Shown: positions 25,085 through 37,165, counted from the stretch's first letter. The stretch is DNA of 64,000 nt from Nansenia antarctica (GCA_963989245.1 OZ022341.1:50054585-50118584); one strand, 5' to 3'. Notes: a model not told the origin generated them from the letters alone. Numbers and translations are program-made.

Positions 25085-25203
25085 CTGTGCTATGCTATGC
25101 TGTGTTGTGCTGTGTTGTGTTGTGTTGTGCTGTGCTGTGCCATACTGTGTGTGCTGTGTTGTGCTGTGTTGTGTTGTGCTCTGTTGTGCTGTGCTGTGCT
25201 TTG
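25085..25203. repeat. (TGTGC/TGTGT)n pentanucleotide array
   Basis: Degenerate pentamer repeat. A short TTTATTTAACCAAGACAATT retroposon-tail fragment follows at 25205-25290. Confidence 0.8.
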
Positions 25204-25421
25204 CTATAATATAACCTTTATTTAACCAAGACAATTCTCATTGAGATTTAAAATCTCTTTTACAAGAGCGTCCTGACGAAGCACAATTTCGTAACATAAA
25301 CCAAGCCTCTTGCCCCGATACGGACCAGGGGGTAGAGGAGGCTGAAAAGCCAGAGATATGCGTCACAAATGTACATCTGATAAGTATGTGTCAAAGGTGG
25401 TGTGATAAAATCAGCTGCTAG

Positions 25422-26259
25422 TGTAACAGGTTAAGGAATGAGTAGTATTTTTGTAACCTTTCATTTTATATTTTGTGGTTAGGTAAGTTTTATTTCACCA
25501 AAATCTGGTGTTGTTCATTGTGGTTTGTAGGTATTGGGAGATTTGTGTGTAGTTGCGCCCCTAGGGGGCAGTGGTGGCTATAGGTTGCATTTTCCGCGTT
25601 TCTCTCTCAGTCTATATTCTATAAGACGGAGAGAGGTACGTGTCTACAGCAGTGCAATGTAAACTTATAATCTACCTATCGTAACTTTAATTTGAGTGCA
25701 CATGAGAAGTTGTACATGCATTTAAGGATGAGTGCACATAAATTATGTCATGTTGTATCGAAAACATTGGTGTTTTGAGCGTTTTAGAGACTTTAATTTA
25801 GCTAACCTCGTGGTTCATTTTTCTGTATGCTAGCGCTCATCACTGTGTCAGCTAGCGCTCGTCACTGTTCTCCGTGTCAGTTAGCTGAAATGCTTCTTTT
25901 GTTCTAGGTTGACTCGTGAAGAGAAGACACCTACATGGTTTGATGTTTCATGACAACATTATTTTTGTGTGCATTGTACAGGTATGTTGCTACTCCCAAT
26001 ACCAGGTTCAAAATGTAATGTGTTGAAATGTTTTCTTTTGTTAAATGTTCAATGGCACTGAACTCAGTCTAAATTCTATGACGGAGAGAGGTTGACTCGT
26101 GCTGAGAAGACACCTACATGTTTTGATGTTTCATTCCAACATTATTTTTGTGTACATTGTACAGATTAAAAGTACCTAAAGTACACATCAGCGTCCTGTC
26201 ATCGGTCAGCACAGAACACAACGCAGGTAGTCGACTCGAGACAGACCGAGCAGGTTACA
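25422..26259 (+). repeat. gypsy 5' LTR (838 bp)
   Basis: Starts TGTAACAGG and ends GGTTACA. It matches the 3' LTR along its whole length. Short open frames inside, such as one at 26148-26375, are LTR sequence and not a gene. Confidence 0.95.
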
Positions 26260-26260
26260 G

Positions 26261-26278
26261 TGGTGCCGTGACCCAGAT
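26261..26278 (+). promoter_or_regulatory. gypsy primer-binding site
   Basis: TGGTGCCGTGACCCAGAT begins one base after the 5' LTR and starts with TGG, complementary to a tRNA CCA end. The tRNA species is not assigned. Confidence 0.7.
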
Positions 26279-26679
26279 ATCTTCGCTCCAGATCATCGCC
26301 AGGGTGATCGCCGGTGGTTGCTGTGAAAAGTTGGAACCTCTTCGGAACGTTGATGAGTACTTGGTCCACTGTTGATGTGTATATCGTGTAACTCTTAAAT
26401 GCCTCTATCTCACTTAGTATAATTTCACATTGTGATTTTTTTGTTGTTGATATTTGCATTTGTTAGTAATTCCTATATTATTACCATAGTCTAATACATC
26501 ACAACTTTTACAAAAATGACTGATGGTAAGGATGTGCAGACACCTCTTAGCCGTGGAAACGCTGCTCTAGTAACCCTAGGAAGGGGCAGGCTAATGAGTA
26601 GGTTGGAGTGCACACCAGTTAAAGGTGCTGCTGCACTAGGCAAACCTGTACTCTCGTCCACAAACTTACACACTGACAC

Positions 26680-27996
26680 ATGCCTAGGTTAGAGGATTTT
26701 CCAGACATTGGGAGCGGTGTTAGTCCAGTGCGCGGCCCTGTATCCTCATACACTCACACGCACACAGATGAACATTCTCCACATCAGCCAATGTCTAGTC
26801 CTGATGCGAGTTCCTCAGACCTAGGGAATCTCATTACACAATTAGCATATGAAATAGGACAGAACATTGCTAGTCAACTAAACAGGTCTATTGGTAGCGC
26901 AGATAGCCAAACAACTCCTACTCCTACACCTAGCCTGAATTTAGGACATAGACATTCTGACTTGAACATGACTGGAGTAAAGTTAGTGATGAAGACAGAT
27001 GTCAGAGACCCACCGTACTTCAGGGGAGATGGAACAGACAAACACACAGTACATGAGTGGGAAGAAATGATGAGCGTCTACCTGAATAAGAGGGGTGTCC
27101 CCCCACAAGAGTACTCCCAGGAGATAATGTCAAGACTAATGGGAAAGGCTAGAGACGTTGTTAAAGTTACCCTGCGTAGCATGCCATCGCTGCGGCCAGC
27201 TGAAAACACCAAGCTCATCTTTGATATCCTGAAACAACATTTCAGTGAGATAACCTACTCCTCAATGCCTCTAGCAGATTTTTATAACACTCTTCCTCTA
27301 GCTGGAGAAAGTCCCATGGACTACTGGATACGCTTGAATAAGGCTGTGGATGTCGCGGATGAGTGTCTGAGAAGGCAGGGGCGAAACATTGAGGACCCCT
27401 CTCATGAAGTCACAATGATGCTGGTGAAACACTGCCCTGACCCCGCTCTTGCAAGTGTCCTAAAGTACAAAACGTCAGAGAAGTGGACAGCAAATGAGAT
27501 TCAGGAACACCTCATCGAACATCAGAGAGAGGTCAGAACAAAGTCCGAAGCCAAATCTTACCAGCCAAAGAACATTGGTGCACATGCTCAGACTTCAGCG
27601 ATAGAGACAGTCACTGCTAACACAACCGACCTTATCTGCTACCCGAAGTCAATGGGGCCCTCATCCTCTCCTCAGACCGAGAGCGTCTGCGTCCAGTCTC
27701 TCATTGGCTTGTTGAACCGTGTGCTGGAGCAGAAGGCCCAAACAGCAGCAGTCGCTCCACCCAGCAGGGGGCCAGTAGCCATTGTTCAGAGTAGATGCAG
27801 AGTCTGTCAGTCTGCGGAACACTCAACTACTGTGCACTGTAGACAGGCAAACCTCTGTATGGGCTGTTACCAACCCGGCCACTGGAAGAGGGAGTGCCAA
27901 CAGCGCCGGCCAAGATTTAACACTCATCCACAACCACAGCCACAGCTAGCTCAAGCACGGCCTGAACAAGAGCGAAGTGGAGCAGGTTTAAACTAG
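26680..27996 (+). CDS. gypsy Gag (438 residues)
   Basis: Retrotransposon capsid/nucleocapsid polyprotein that packages element RNA into virus-like particles. A central retrotransposon-gag region (about residues 105-285) includes FRGDGTDKHTVHEWEEMM. Near the C-terminus are two Cys-His knuckles: CRVC...HC at about 375-389 and a canonical CX2CX4HX4C, CMGCYQPGHWKREC. The frame is intact. It ends in ...GGT TTA AAC TAG, which places a slippery heptamer right at the stop. Pol follows in the -1 frame. Confidence 0.9.
   Translation: MPRLEDFPDIGSGVSPVRGPVSSYTHTHTDEHSPHQPMSSPDASSSDLGNLITQLAYEIGQNIASQLNRSIGSADSQTTPTPTPSLNLGHRHSDLNMTGVKLVMKTDVRDPPYFRGDGTDKHTVHEWEEMMSVYLNKRGVPPQEYSQEIMSRLMGKARDVVKVTLRSMPSLRPAENTKLIFDILKQHFSEITYSSMPLADFYNTLPLAGESPMDYWIRLNKAVDVADECLRRQGRNIEDPSHEVTMMLVKHCPDPALASVLKYKTSEKWTANEIQEHLIEHQREVRTKSEAKSYQPKNIGAHAQTSAIETVTANTTDLICYPKSMGPSSSPQTESVCVQSLIGLLNRVLEQKAQTAAVAPPSRGPVAIVQSRCRVCQSAEHSTTVHCRQANLCMGCYQPGHWKRECQQRRPRFNTHPQPQPQLAQARPEQERSGAGLN
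27987..27993 (+). promoter_or_regulatory. Programmed -1 frameshift slippery site TTTAAAC
   Basis: The heptamer reads T TTA AAC in the gag frame and abuts the gag TAG stop (27994-27996). It is a canonical X-XXY-YYZ slippery sequence. A -1 slip enters the frame that is open through protease (28008-28658), which is exactly the frame relation required. A downstream pseudoknot was not worked out. Confidence 0.75.
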
Positions 27997-28007
27997 ATGG
28001 CTCACAT

Positions 28008-28658
28008 ATGGAGAGGGGATGTGTGAGCGTTAAAGAATCGAACCTTGAAGAAGGTGAAGAATTAAAGGAGATGTATGTAAATGTTTGTAAAGCAAGGTCT
28101 GATGATTGTACAGTAATTGTTCAGAATATTCACACAGTTGAGACCTTCAGTGAGTTATTCCACGCACCAGTGACAGTTAACGGCCGCGCTCAGTTGCAAG
28201 GGCTCCTCGATACAGGGTCAATGGCCTGCACCATAAGTGAAGAGGCAGAGGAGAGACTGTTATCAGACAGCGTCCTGACCCAACAGCAAGAACTCCCACA
28301 GCGCATCATCCTTGTTGGCTGTGGAGGAGTACAGGTGAGCCCTAAGTGCATGTACGACATGGAATTGATGCTGTATGGGGTGAAGTGCACGGTCCCAGTC
28401 CTCGTGGTCGCTGGCCAGAAAGACGATATCATCGTAGGCACCAACATGCTGAAATATGTGCTGCACCAGCTGAAAAATGAGAACAACTACTGGACACTTA
28501 TCCCGCGAAACACACAGGAGTCTTCAGATGACGAACAGTTTTTGGAGATGATGGCAAGTCTCACGAGATGGAGGGGTGAAGATGTGCCGGAAAAAGTAGG
28601 GACAGTGAAGCTAACCCAGGCGGTGACTCTCCTCCCCAAACAAGAGTACCTACTGTAG
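28008..28658 (+). pseudogene. gypsy protease and start of Pol
   Basis: Aspartic protease segment of Pol. The active-site motif LLDTGS has its aspartate at residue 68 counted from the ATG at 28008, followed by hydrophobic strands and IIVGTNML near residue 143. In the element this part is expected to be made as a Gag-Pol fusion by -1 frameshifting and not from its own ATG. The frame is cut by a TAG (28656-28658). Sequence typical of the protease-RT linker (VPKSPGS, VIVEPTT) continues in the same frame after it, so the stop is a disabling mutation. Confidence 0.85.
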
Positions 28659-28674
28659 GGTAGACTGCCGAGTA

Positions 28675-29749
28675 ATGTGCCCAAGTCACCTGGGAGCATG
28701 GTTATTGTGGAGCCTACCACCCAGGTGTGTGCCTCGGGGCATTATGGTGGGGAGAGTGGTCACACCAATGTGGGGAGATGGCTGGACCCCGATGAAAATC
28801 ACGAACATCTCCGACAAACCACTCACCCTTAGAAGGAACAGCAAGCTGGCAGACGTCTCTCCTTGTGTCGCGGCTGAAGACTTCACACTGTTCCAGGGTT
28901 CCTCTCAGATTGACAATGGCTCTGTCAAAGTAACTGATGTGAAGAAGGACAACAACACTGACCTGAAAGACAGGCTGCAAAAGTCTGGGCTTGGAAACGT
29001 CGACATTGACAAATGTGAAGCGAGCCCCTCCACCAAGCTCCAACTCGTGGCATTGCTTGAGAAGTATCAAGATATATTCTCAAAGCACAATCTAGACTGT
29101 GGAGAAGCCAAGGGATTTGTGCATAGAATCCACCTCACTGACGACCGTCCCTTTCGTCTTCCGTATCGTAGAGTGCCGCCAGCACACTATCAAAAGCTGC
29201 GCCAAGTTCTCACAGAGATGGAAGAGCAGGGAATCATACGGAAATCAATGAGCGAATATGCTTCCCCACTCGTGATGGTTTGGAAGAAGAATGGAGATCT
29301 TCGTATATGCACAGATTTTCGATGGCTGAATGCGAGAACCACCAAGGATGCTCATCCTTTGCCTCATCAATCGGACTGCTTGGCTGCCCTTAGCGGTAAC
29401 GCTGTTTTCAGCACCATGGACCTCACATCGGGTTTTTATAACATGTCCATGCACGAGGAGGACAAGAAATATACTGCCTTCACAACACCGCTAGGCCTAC
29501 ACGGGTATAATAGAATGCCGCAGGGACTTTGCAACAGTCCGGCGTCTTTCATGAGGATGATGCTGAGTATTTTTGGTGATCTAAGCTTTAGTAGTCTCTT
29601 GTGCTACTTGGATGACCTCCTGATTTTTGCCCCCGATGAACAGCAGGCCCTCAGCAGGTTGGAAGTTGTTTTCCAGAGATTGCGGGAGCACAACCTGAAG
29701 TTGAGTCCGAAGAAGTGCCACCTGTTAAGGAAGTCCGTGAAGTTCCTTG
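28675..29749 (+). pseudogene. gypsy reverse transcriptase, 5' part
   Basis: RT fingers and palm. Seen are the GWTPMKITN linker, LPYRRVPPAHY, EEQGIIRKSMSEYASPLVMV, LRICTDFRWLN, TMDLTSGFYNM, YNRMPQGLCNSPASF and the catalytic YLDD box at about residue 311 of this frame. The frame is shifted relative to the protease segment, with the switch around 28715-28735. After KSVKFL the sequence is cut by a solo LTR starting at 29750; the RT continues at 30551 with a GHIVGGDGVAVDPEKVE-type segment. Confidence 0.9.
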
Positions 29750-30546
29750 TGTAACAGGGTTATAAATTATATTTAAGTTATAGGTTGAAGTTCATCAAAA
29801 TCGTTTGCTTTTTATCATTTGGTTAAGTGTTTTGAATTGATTTACCCATGGCTGCATACGGTGTGTAGTGCCCCTAGTGGTGGTTGGACTGGCCGCGTTT
29901 ATTGTTATGACAAAGGCCACCGTAGATCACCCCTTTCATCTTTGTGAGCGGTTGAGATGGTGGGTTACATTTTGTGCTCCGGTCCCCGTTTTATATTTCC
30001 TTTGATAAAGAGTTGCCACTAATATAAACCAAATGTATTATTTGAGATTAATGTTTACCATTGGTTTTTATGCCATTACTTTTGAGTTATGTTTTGTTTA
30101 TTTGTATTTTATGAATGGATAAAGTTGTGAGCTAACTAGCTAACAGCTAGTTAACGTGAGCTAAGATGGCGGCAATGTGGCGTGTTCTGAATGTTTTGTT
30201 TTGCTGACATGCAGGGGCGAGAGCTGTTTTGTGCTGGAGCCTAACATTAAATAACCATCATTTTGTTTGCACATTCAGGTATGTTGTATGTATGTTGTAT
30301 CCATGGGTATGGTTTAGTCTTGTGTGTTATAATGATATGAATGGTATGATAACTAATAATTATTTGATGTTATGACAAAGGCAGAAGCCCTTTCGTCTTT
30401 GTGAGCGGTTGAGATGGGGCGAGAGCTGTTTTGTGCTGGAGCCTAACATTAAATAACCACCATTTTGTTTGCACATTCAGATAAATAAACAGCTTGAAAG
30501 TGAACCTGTGTGCCTGCCTGGTCTGTCCGGATTGTGAGGGGTTACA
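29750..30546 (+). mobile_element. Solo LTR (797 bp) inserted in gypsy RT
   Basis: Begins TGTAACAGGG and ends GGGGTTACA, so it has the same type of termini as the host LTRs, but the body is different. It is flanked by CTTG (29746-29749) and CTCG (30547-30550), a 4-bp target duplication with one later change. Removing it rejoins the RT frame. An internal segment beginning GGGGCGAGAGCTGTTTTGTG is duplicated (about 30213-30280 and 30416-30480). It is probably the product of LTR-LTR recombination after insertion of a related gypsy family. Confidence 0.85.
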
Positions 30547-30550
30547 CTCG

Positions 30551-33495
30551 GACACATTGTTGGCGGCGACGGTGTTGCAGTTGACCCGGAGAAGGTTGAG
30601 CTCATCGCCAACATGTCGAAGGGGGCTTTGATGGAAGATGATTGCTGCACTCCTTCAGTTCGCAGAGTGAAGTCGTTCCTGGGAATGGTATTTTATTACC
30701 AGCACTTCATACCAAATTGCTCCTCCATCGCAAAACCCCTGTTCGCCCTCACAGCTGGGCAGAAACGGAGAGGAAAGGCCGGAAAGTACACTCAGAATCC
30801 AGGAGTCTACAGAAAGCTCAGACCTGCAGACTGGACCCCTGACTGCGACTCTGCCTTCGCCAGCCTTAAGGAGAAGCTCCTGAACTGTGCGGTCCTCACC
30901 CATCCAGACTTCTCTAAGCCCCTGGTTCTGTCCATTGATGCGTCTCTCGACGGCCTTGGGGCAGTTCTGTCGCAGATACCAGAAGGGGAGACGAAGGCAC
31001 GCCCGATCGCCTTTGCGAGCAAGACCCTTTCTGGCTCACAAAAAAGGTATCCTGCCCACCGCCTAGAATTCTTGGCACTCAAGTGGAGTGTTTGTGAAAA
31101 ATTCAGCCACTGGTTAAAGGGCCACACTTTTAAAGTGTGGGCCGACAATAATCCTTTAACTTATATAATGACAAAACCAAAACTTGACGCTTGCGAACAA
31201 AGGTGGGTGGCAAAGCTTTCCCCATACACATTCAGTATCAAACACATTCCTGGAGTGAAGAACATTGTGGCGGATGCCCTAAGTAGAGATCCTTTTGCTA
31301 AGTCAGTGAGCCAAAGGCTGATCAGTGAGCCGTATGAAGGTCTTTTGGCTGAAGCAGAGGGAACAAAGGAGGAGAAAGTCCAGGATCTCTTCCGTTTAAA
31401 GGTCCAGTGTCTCCGGGCAGAAGATGCAGGTTGCTGTGTGACCAAGGACATCACTCAAGACGGGCTGACCGGCAGTCAAGAGCCATCGTATGTGAGATCT
31501 GCATGTGAAGCTCACATAGAGTGGGAAAAGGGAGCAGAGATAAGAGCGACGCAGTTTCTCAAGGCTTTTCCCCAGGCGGTGCCCTCGGAACAGGACACAC
31601 TTCCAGCCCTCTCCATCGGCGAGCTTAGGCAAAGCCAGGAAATGTATCCAGTCATCAAGGAGGTCCTGCCGCTCATTCAGAGGGGTGAGCCACCACCTAG
31701 GCGAGGGAGAAGTAGGTTAGCTCCTACAGTCCAGACACTGTGCAAGCAGTGGCATCACCTAAAGGTCCAGGACGGAGTTTTATATAGGGTGACCAAAGAA
31801 CCATTAAGCGGAGAAAAGAGGTTTCAGTTTGTGCTGCCTAATAGCTTGAAGGCCAAGGCTCTCGCTGGTGTGCATGATCTTGCTGGGCATCAAGGGCAAG
31901 CTAGAACAGCACATCTCGCCCGACAGCGCTTCTTCTGGCCGCAGATGGGAAGAGACATCAAGGAGTATGTGAAATGCTGCCAACGCTGTATCCTTGCAAA
32001 GACTCCTGAACCAGCTGCCCGGGCTCCCTTGGAGAGCATTCGCAAATCGGCACCCATGGAACTGGTGTGCATTGATTTTTGGAGTGCTGAGGACAGTAAA
32101 CAAATATCTGTAGATGTGTTGGTCATAACAGACCACTTCACAAAATTGGCTCATGCGTTCCCCTGCGTCAACCAAACTGCAAAGCAAATAGCGAAGAAGT
32201 TATGGGATAATGTGTTCTGCATCTACGGTTTTCCAGAGCAAATACATTCCGATCAGGGAGCCAATTTTGAAAGTAAACTCATTGCCAAACTCCTCAGCCT
32301 CACAGGGATTACAAAGACACACACAACAGCATACCATCCCATGGGAAATGGGCAAACCGAAAGGTTCAATAGGACGCTTGGCAGTATGCTGCGTGCCCTA
32401 CCGCTAGCAGCCAAACAACACTGGGCCCAACAGATACAGACCTTGACCTTTGCTTACAACGCCACCATTCATGAAACGACTGGATATCCTCCATTCTACT
32501 TGATGTACGGTCGAGTCCCTAGACTCCCGGTAGATATGGTCTTTAAACAAGTCCTGAAAGATCCAGTCGTGGTGAATTACAAGACTTATGCAGAGAAGCT
32601 GATGGCGAACCTCCATGTGGCTGCCGGCATAGCTCAGCAGCATGCGAGGAAAGAACAGCAACATCAAGCTGACGGCTACAACAAGAGAGTCCGTGGAACC
32701 CACTTGAACGTTGGCGACCGAGTTTTGTTGGCCAATAAAACGGAGAGAGGGAAAAGGAAACTAGCGGACAAGTGGGAGCCCATCATGTATACCATCATAG
32801 ACCGGAAGCCTCAGACTCACGTTTACCGAATTAGGGATGAGAGTGGGAAGATCAAAGTCGTCCATCGGAACCTGATGTTGGACGTGAGCTTCTTACCTGT
32901 CCCAGAACAACGCAGAGAAGATGGAGATGCCTCAGATGTGGATAGTGAGTTCCAACCTCCGTCTGTTGATGCTTTGAGTGGCCTGGCAGTAGACTCTTCG
33001 GAGGACCGTACATGTTCGTGGTTGAATGCGTCATCTGATGCTGTGTGTGAGTCAATGGGAGACAATGATGAGTCCGAGGTGGAGAACGGGGGACCCCATT
33101 CTCTGTCCAGAGACTCTGCTCAACTGACACCCACGAGAACCCAGTCTAACAAGGTCAAAGGTCAAGAGGAAAAGGAAGACTCACCTGTGAGAGACTTACC
33201 TGGCTCCAGTGTGCCTCCTGCCTCGCACATGACCGATACTGACTCTGACTTCCCATCTGATGCTTCTGACTTAGGCCAAACCGAGTCCACTCATGTCACC
33301 TCACCTGTTACTATGACCAATAGTCAGACACCCACACAAGCACAGGGGCCTGAGACACAGGTAGTCAGGACACGTACAGGCAGGGTTGTTAAGGCAGTTA
33401 ATCGCTTGATAGAGAACATGGCGCAAAAACCAATCGCTAAGGGTTTTGTTGAAGGGATCAATAGAAGGTCACTGTCCTTACGCACCTTGTTTTAG
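30551..33495 (+). CDS. gypsy RNase H, integrase and C-terminal region
   Basis: Downstream part of Pol, open to 33495 (960 residues from the first ATG at 30613). RNase H: LSIDASLDGLGAVLSQ, HRLEFLALKWSV, FKVWADNNPLTYI and HIPGVKNIVADALSR. Integrase: zinc-binding HDLAGHQGQ...CCQRC, then a catalytic core with D488 (CIDFW), D547 (HSDQGANF) and E583 (GQTERFN), giving D-D-35-E spacing. A GPF-like/SH3-like module (KWEPIMYTI, HRNLML) and a long polar C-terminal tail follow. The domain set itself looks intact, but the RT part is separated by the solo LTR. Confidence 0.9.
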
Positions 33496-33812
33496 ATAGA
33501 AGGGAAATACTTAAGTGCTGTGGTATGCTTCTTTTCTTTTATCACATGTAGTATGACTTGAGTAATGAGATGTTCATATATGGGAAGGGAAGTGTGCCAA
33601 GATATTATGTGGTGTAAAAGGCATCATATTCACTAGAAGAGGCAATAGTCTGATCAACTACTGTTTTTCTTTTCAACTTACTTTGTAAGTAGCTTCATAT
33701 GCTGTATATGGGAAAGTCCCCAGGGTTATCTTGGACCAAGTGAACATGAGCCTTGTTTTCTATCTTTTGTTTCTTTTCCGACCCTCTACGTGTTGAAGGA
33801 TTTTGGTTAAAT

Positions 33813-33826
33813 TAAAGAGGGGTGAA
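33813..33826 (+). promoter_or_regulatory. gypsy polypurine tract
   Basis: TAAAGAGGGGTGAA lies immediately before the 3' LTR and would prime plus-strand DNA synthesis. Confidence 0.7.
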
Positions 33827-34675
33827 TGTAACAGGTTAAGGAATGAGTAGTCTTTTTGTAACCTTTCATTTGATATTTTGTGGTTAGGTAAGTTTTATTT
33901 CACCAAAAGCTGGTGTTGTTCATTGTGGTTTGTAGGTATTGGGAGATTTGTGTGTAGTTGCGCCCCTAGGGGGCAGTGGTGGCTATAGGTTGCATTTTCC
34001 GCGTTTCTCTCTCAGTCTATATTCTATAAAATGGAGAGAGGTACGTGTACGTGTCTACAGCAGTGCAATGTAAACTTATAATCTACCTATCATAACTTTA
34101 ATTTGAGTGCACATGAGAAGTTGTACATGCATTTAAGAATGAGTGCACATACATTCTGTCATGTTGTATCGAAAACATTGGTGTTTTTAGCGTTTTAGAG
34201 ACTTTAATTTAGCTAACCTCGTGGTTCATTTTTCTGTATGCTAGCGCTCATCACTGTGTCAGCTAGCGCTCGTCACTGTTCTCCGTGTCAGTTAGCTGAA
34301 ATGCTTCTTTTGTGCTAGGTTGACTCGTGAAGAGAAGACACCTACATGGTTTGATGTTTCATGACAACATTATTTTTGTGTGCATTGTACAGGTATGTTG
34401 CTACTCCCAATACCAGGTTCAAAATGTAAACTAATGTGTTGAAATGTTTTCTTTTGTTAAATGTTAAATGGCACTGAACTCAGTCTAAAGTCTATGACGG
34501 AGAGAGGTTGACTCGTGCTGAGAAGACACCTACATGTTTTGATGTTTCATTCCAACATTATTTTTGTGTACATTGTACAGATTAAAAGTGCCTAAAGTAC
34601 ACATCAGCGTCCTGTCATCGGTCAGCACAGAACACAACGCAGGTAGTCGACTCGAGACAGACCGAGCAGGTTACA
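33827..34675 (+). repeat. gypsy 3' LTR (849 bp)
   Basis: Same termini as the 5' LTR. Compared with it there are two short insertions (six bases near 34043 and five near 34430) and about 14 substitutions by eye. Confidence 0.95.
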
Positions 34676-34679
34676 CTAG

Positions 34680-35165
34680 CTTTAGAAAGTATGGCTCCAA
34701 GTTATCAGGACCTGCAGACGTTCTAGTGTTTAAACATTTGAGGGCTTTATGCACCTCTGAGACTGTAATCAGATAAAAAAACTGTAGGGGAATTCTCATG
34801 TTGAGAGAGTCAAAACAAGGAAGCAGACTTAGCAGAGGTAATGAAATGCTCATTAGAACAACCAAGCATTTTGGCCTTATCAGAGATGTTATGTGTCATT
34901 AACTATGCATGGAGGAAGCTCTATGCCATTTTTATTTCCAGCTAAAGGTTTAATAGTCTTCCAAAATTTCAAGGGATTGTTTCAATTGTTTGGCATTTTC
35001 AACGTTAGCAGAGGTTAATTTTCTCCCAATCAAAGTAAAACAGGTAGTGAAAAAACCCTTGTTCCATTACATGTTTCATGTTACGGTTTATAATGATGCA
35101 TGGCTAGGTTCTGGACATTTTTGCATTTCTAATTGTGGCAACAACCCAGTTACTTCTGTATTCAC
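34680..35165. other. No gene recognised
   Basis: Unique AT-rich sequence flanking the gypsy insertion. Confidence 0.45.
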
Positions 35166-35290
35166 TTGTGACATTTATTTGACAGGGACCATGCACATTA
35201 ATCACCATTTCACTTTTCACATTCATGTAAATGTCCCAGAGTTAGCTAGATCTAATTTGTATCTGTGGTCCCTGGGCAGGTTACAAGCAA
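35166..35290 (-). repeat. Retroposon 3' tail
   Basis: TTTATTTGACAGGGACCATGCACATTAATCACCATTTCA...CAGAGTTAGCTAGATCTAATTTGTATCTG...CCTGGGCAGGTTA matches a common fish retroposon terminus. It is non-coding. Confidence 0.5.
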
Positions 35291-35464
35291 CATAACATCA
35301 CATATAACTCAAATAATGCTGAATATTGGTGCAAGTGGAACACAGCAATCTTTTAGAACTGGAGTGATGAATACTAGTCAGAAATAATAATGGAACTACC
35401 ATAACATCTCCACTAAGTACATGGTCTCCTGTCTCCAATATGGTGCACTTGTTTTTAAAAATGT

Positions 35465-35612
35465 GTTTTTAGGGCATTTCTGCTTTATTTGTATAGAGTG
35501 TATAGAGACAGTAGAGAGTGACAGGAAGGATGAGCGAGAGAGAGGAGAGATGACATGCAGGATAGGTCGATGGCCAGAATCCAACCAGGGACCCTGCTAT
35601 TACTTGGCATGC
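35465..35612. repeat. Degraded tRNA-type SINE
   Basis: TTTCTGCTTTATTTGTATAG...GACAGTAGAGAGTGACAGGA...GATGACATGCAGGATAGG...CCAGAATCCAACCAGGGACC follows the layout of a very common fish SINE with a decayed B box. No coding content. Confidence 0.5.
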
Positions 35613-37163
35613 AACAGTATCTAGTATATTTCAGTATAGGGGAGGGATAGTGTGTGTCAGGGGATGAAAGACTGTCTCCTTCCATCTGTTTACTTCCTCA
35701 CTCTCAGAGCGTCGTCTGACGGGGATCAAGGAATGTATTACGTCTTACAGTAGTATGTATTTGAAGAGGAAGTGAAACCGCCACTGTGTATGAATCTCTA
35801 AGCGAAGCCATTATGTGTGAGAGTGTGATTGTGTTGCGTTTGAAGTGAAACACCCTTGGTCAATACAGTATAATCCCTTCAGATTGACCATCTACAGTAC
35901 AGTAACCGTATGAACTCTTTTGTGTTCACACCCCCACCTTTTCTCGAACTTCCTTTTTGGTATAGAGTAAATAAGTTTGCAAACTTTTTTTCTCCAAACA
36001 AACAACACAGGGTGTATACATGTATATGTATGAGGCTTATCCTTCTCCCAAATGTTATTGACTGCTGCATATGAATGAGGCAAACAAGATAGGGTCACGC
36101 TTGCTGATTTGTTTTTCCTATTACAACAAGACACATGGATATGCTCAAGAAATAATACACTATGTCAACTACAGTTCTCCTGCTTCAGACCACATGTCCT
36201 GTTGTTGCCTCAGTGGTCGTGAATCACTTGAGCCTGCAGTACAGTGGGGTACTGGGGATACATTATGTTCTCTATTTATTTTAATCAAAACCGAATGCTG
36301 ACATGCAGGCACTCCCCATTGTACAGTAAAGTTTTAGCTACTCTCATCCCATGGCCACAACTGGCATGCACTCAGGTGTTTCATGTGTTTTCTATTACTC
36401 TTGATAGACAGATTAATACACAAACAAGGAATTGTGGAATGAAAACGTTGTGTTTAAGTCAGGGCCTGAACCACAGTACGTTTGGGTGTCTAGAGACAAA
36501 ACAACACATTCAGATGAACGGTATGCAGTGCAGGTCATTAGCGAGATTGTATTCCTCTGTCTCATCAGCGTTCGAGAGAACTGGGGAAGATGAGAGACGA
36601 TAGAACCAAATGTGAAGCTCTCTATCGCCCTCTGTGGGCTATTAGAGTAACGTCTCAGAGCCCAAATCTATTGGATTCTTCCTTTGTCCTTTTATGCAAT
36701 ATCATCCACCGTTGACCACCACGGCCTTACATCATCTCTATCTCGACTACAGGATGTGTTACTGCGTGCATGATACTAATCTGCTTGCCAGTATTGAAAA
36801 CAACTGGTATGTGTCTGAAACCGCTGTGCCATTTAATCATGCTGTATTAGAGTTGAATTCTGTTCTCTCTTATGTAATCTATCCCCATTTGTTTTATAAC
36901 TGCGGGATGAGGGATGGAAAATACAGTCTAGTATCTGGAAGACAGAATATGCTTCCATCAAAGATGCAGTCATTTGAATTGAGGGATGCTTGTTGAGGGA
37001 CTGTAGGATGGGAACATCCGGATCAAATCTGGACTGTGTGTGTGCGTGTGTGTTGGGGAGGGGGATCTTTAGATTGAATCCCACTTTGATGAATTATACA
37101 TGCCTCGCATTGCACCTCCTACGCTCAACCTTATGTAATGGCAGACGCGCGTGGATAGCGTAT

Positions 37164-37164
<1 letters not shown>
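35613..37164. other. No gene recognised
   Basis: Unique sequence on both strands. No conserved exon was seen. Confidence 0.45.

Positions 37165-37165
<1 letters not shown>

Larger units (their letters stand above)
25422..34675 (+). mobile_element. Ty3/gypsy LTR retrotransposon, pol-defective
   Basis: A complete element bounded by two LTRs and a 4-bp target duplication, CTAG (25418-25421 and 34676-34679). The order is LTR, primer-binding site, gag, protease, RT, RNase H, integrase (core D-D-35-E), a C-terminal extension, polypurine tract, LTR. Integrase after RNase H is the gypsy arrangement. By eye the LTRs differ at roughly 14 positions plus two small insertions, so insertion was fairly recent but not current. 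pol is broken by a stop codon (28656-28658), a frameshift at about 28715-28735, and a 797-bp solo LTR inserted in RT. The copy is therefore inactive. Confidence 0.95.

Noticed and set aside
26148..26375. Identical N-terminal open frames in the two gypsy LTRs (also 34564-34776)
   Set aside because: They are LTR sequence repeated at both ends, not paralogous genes.
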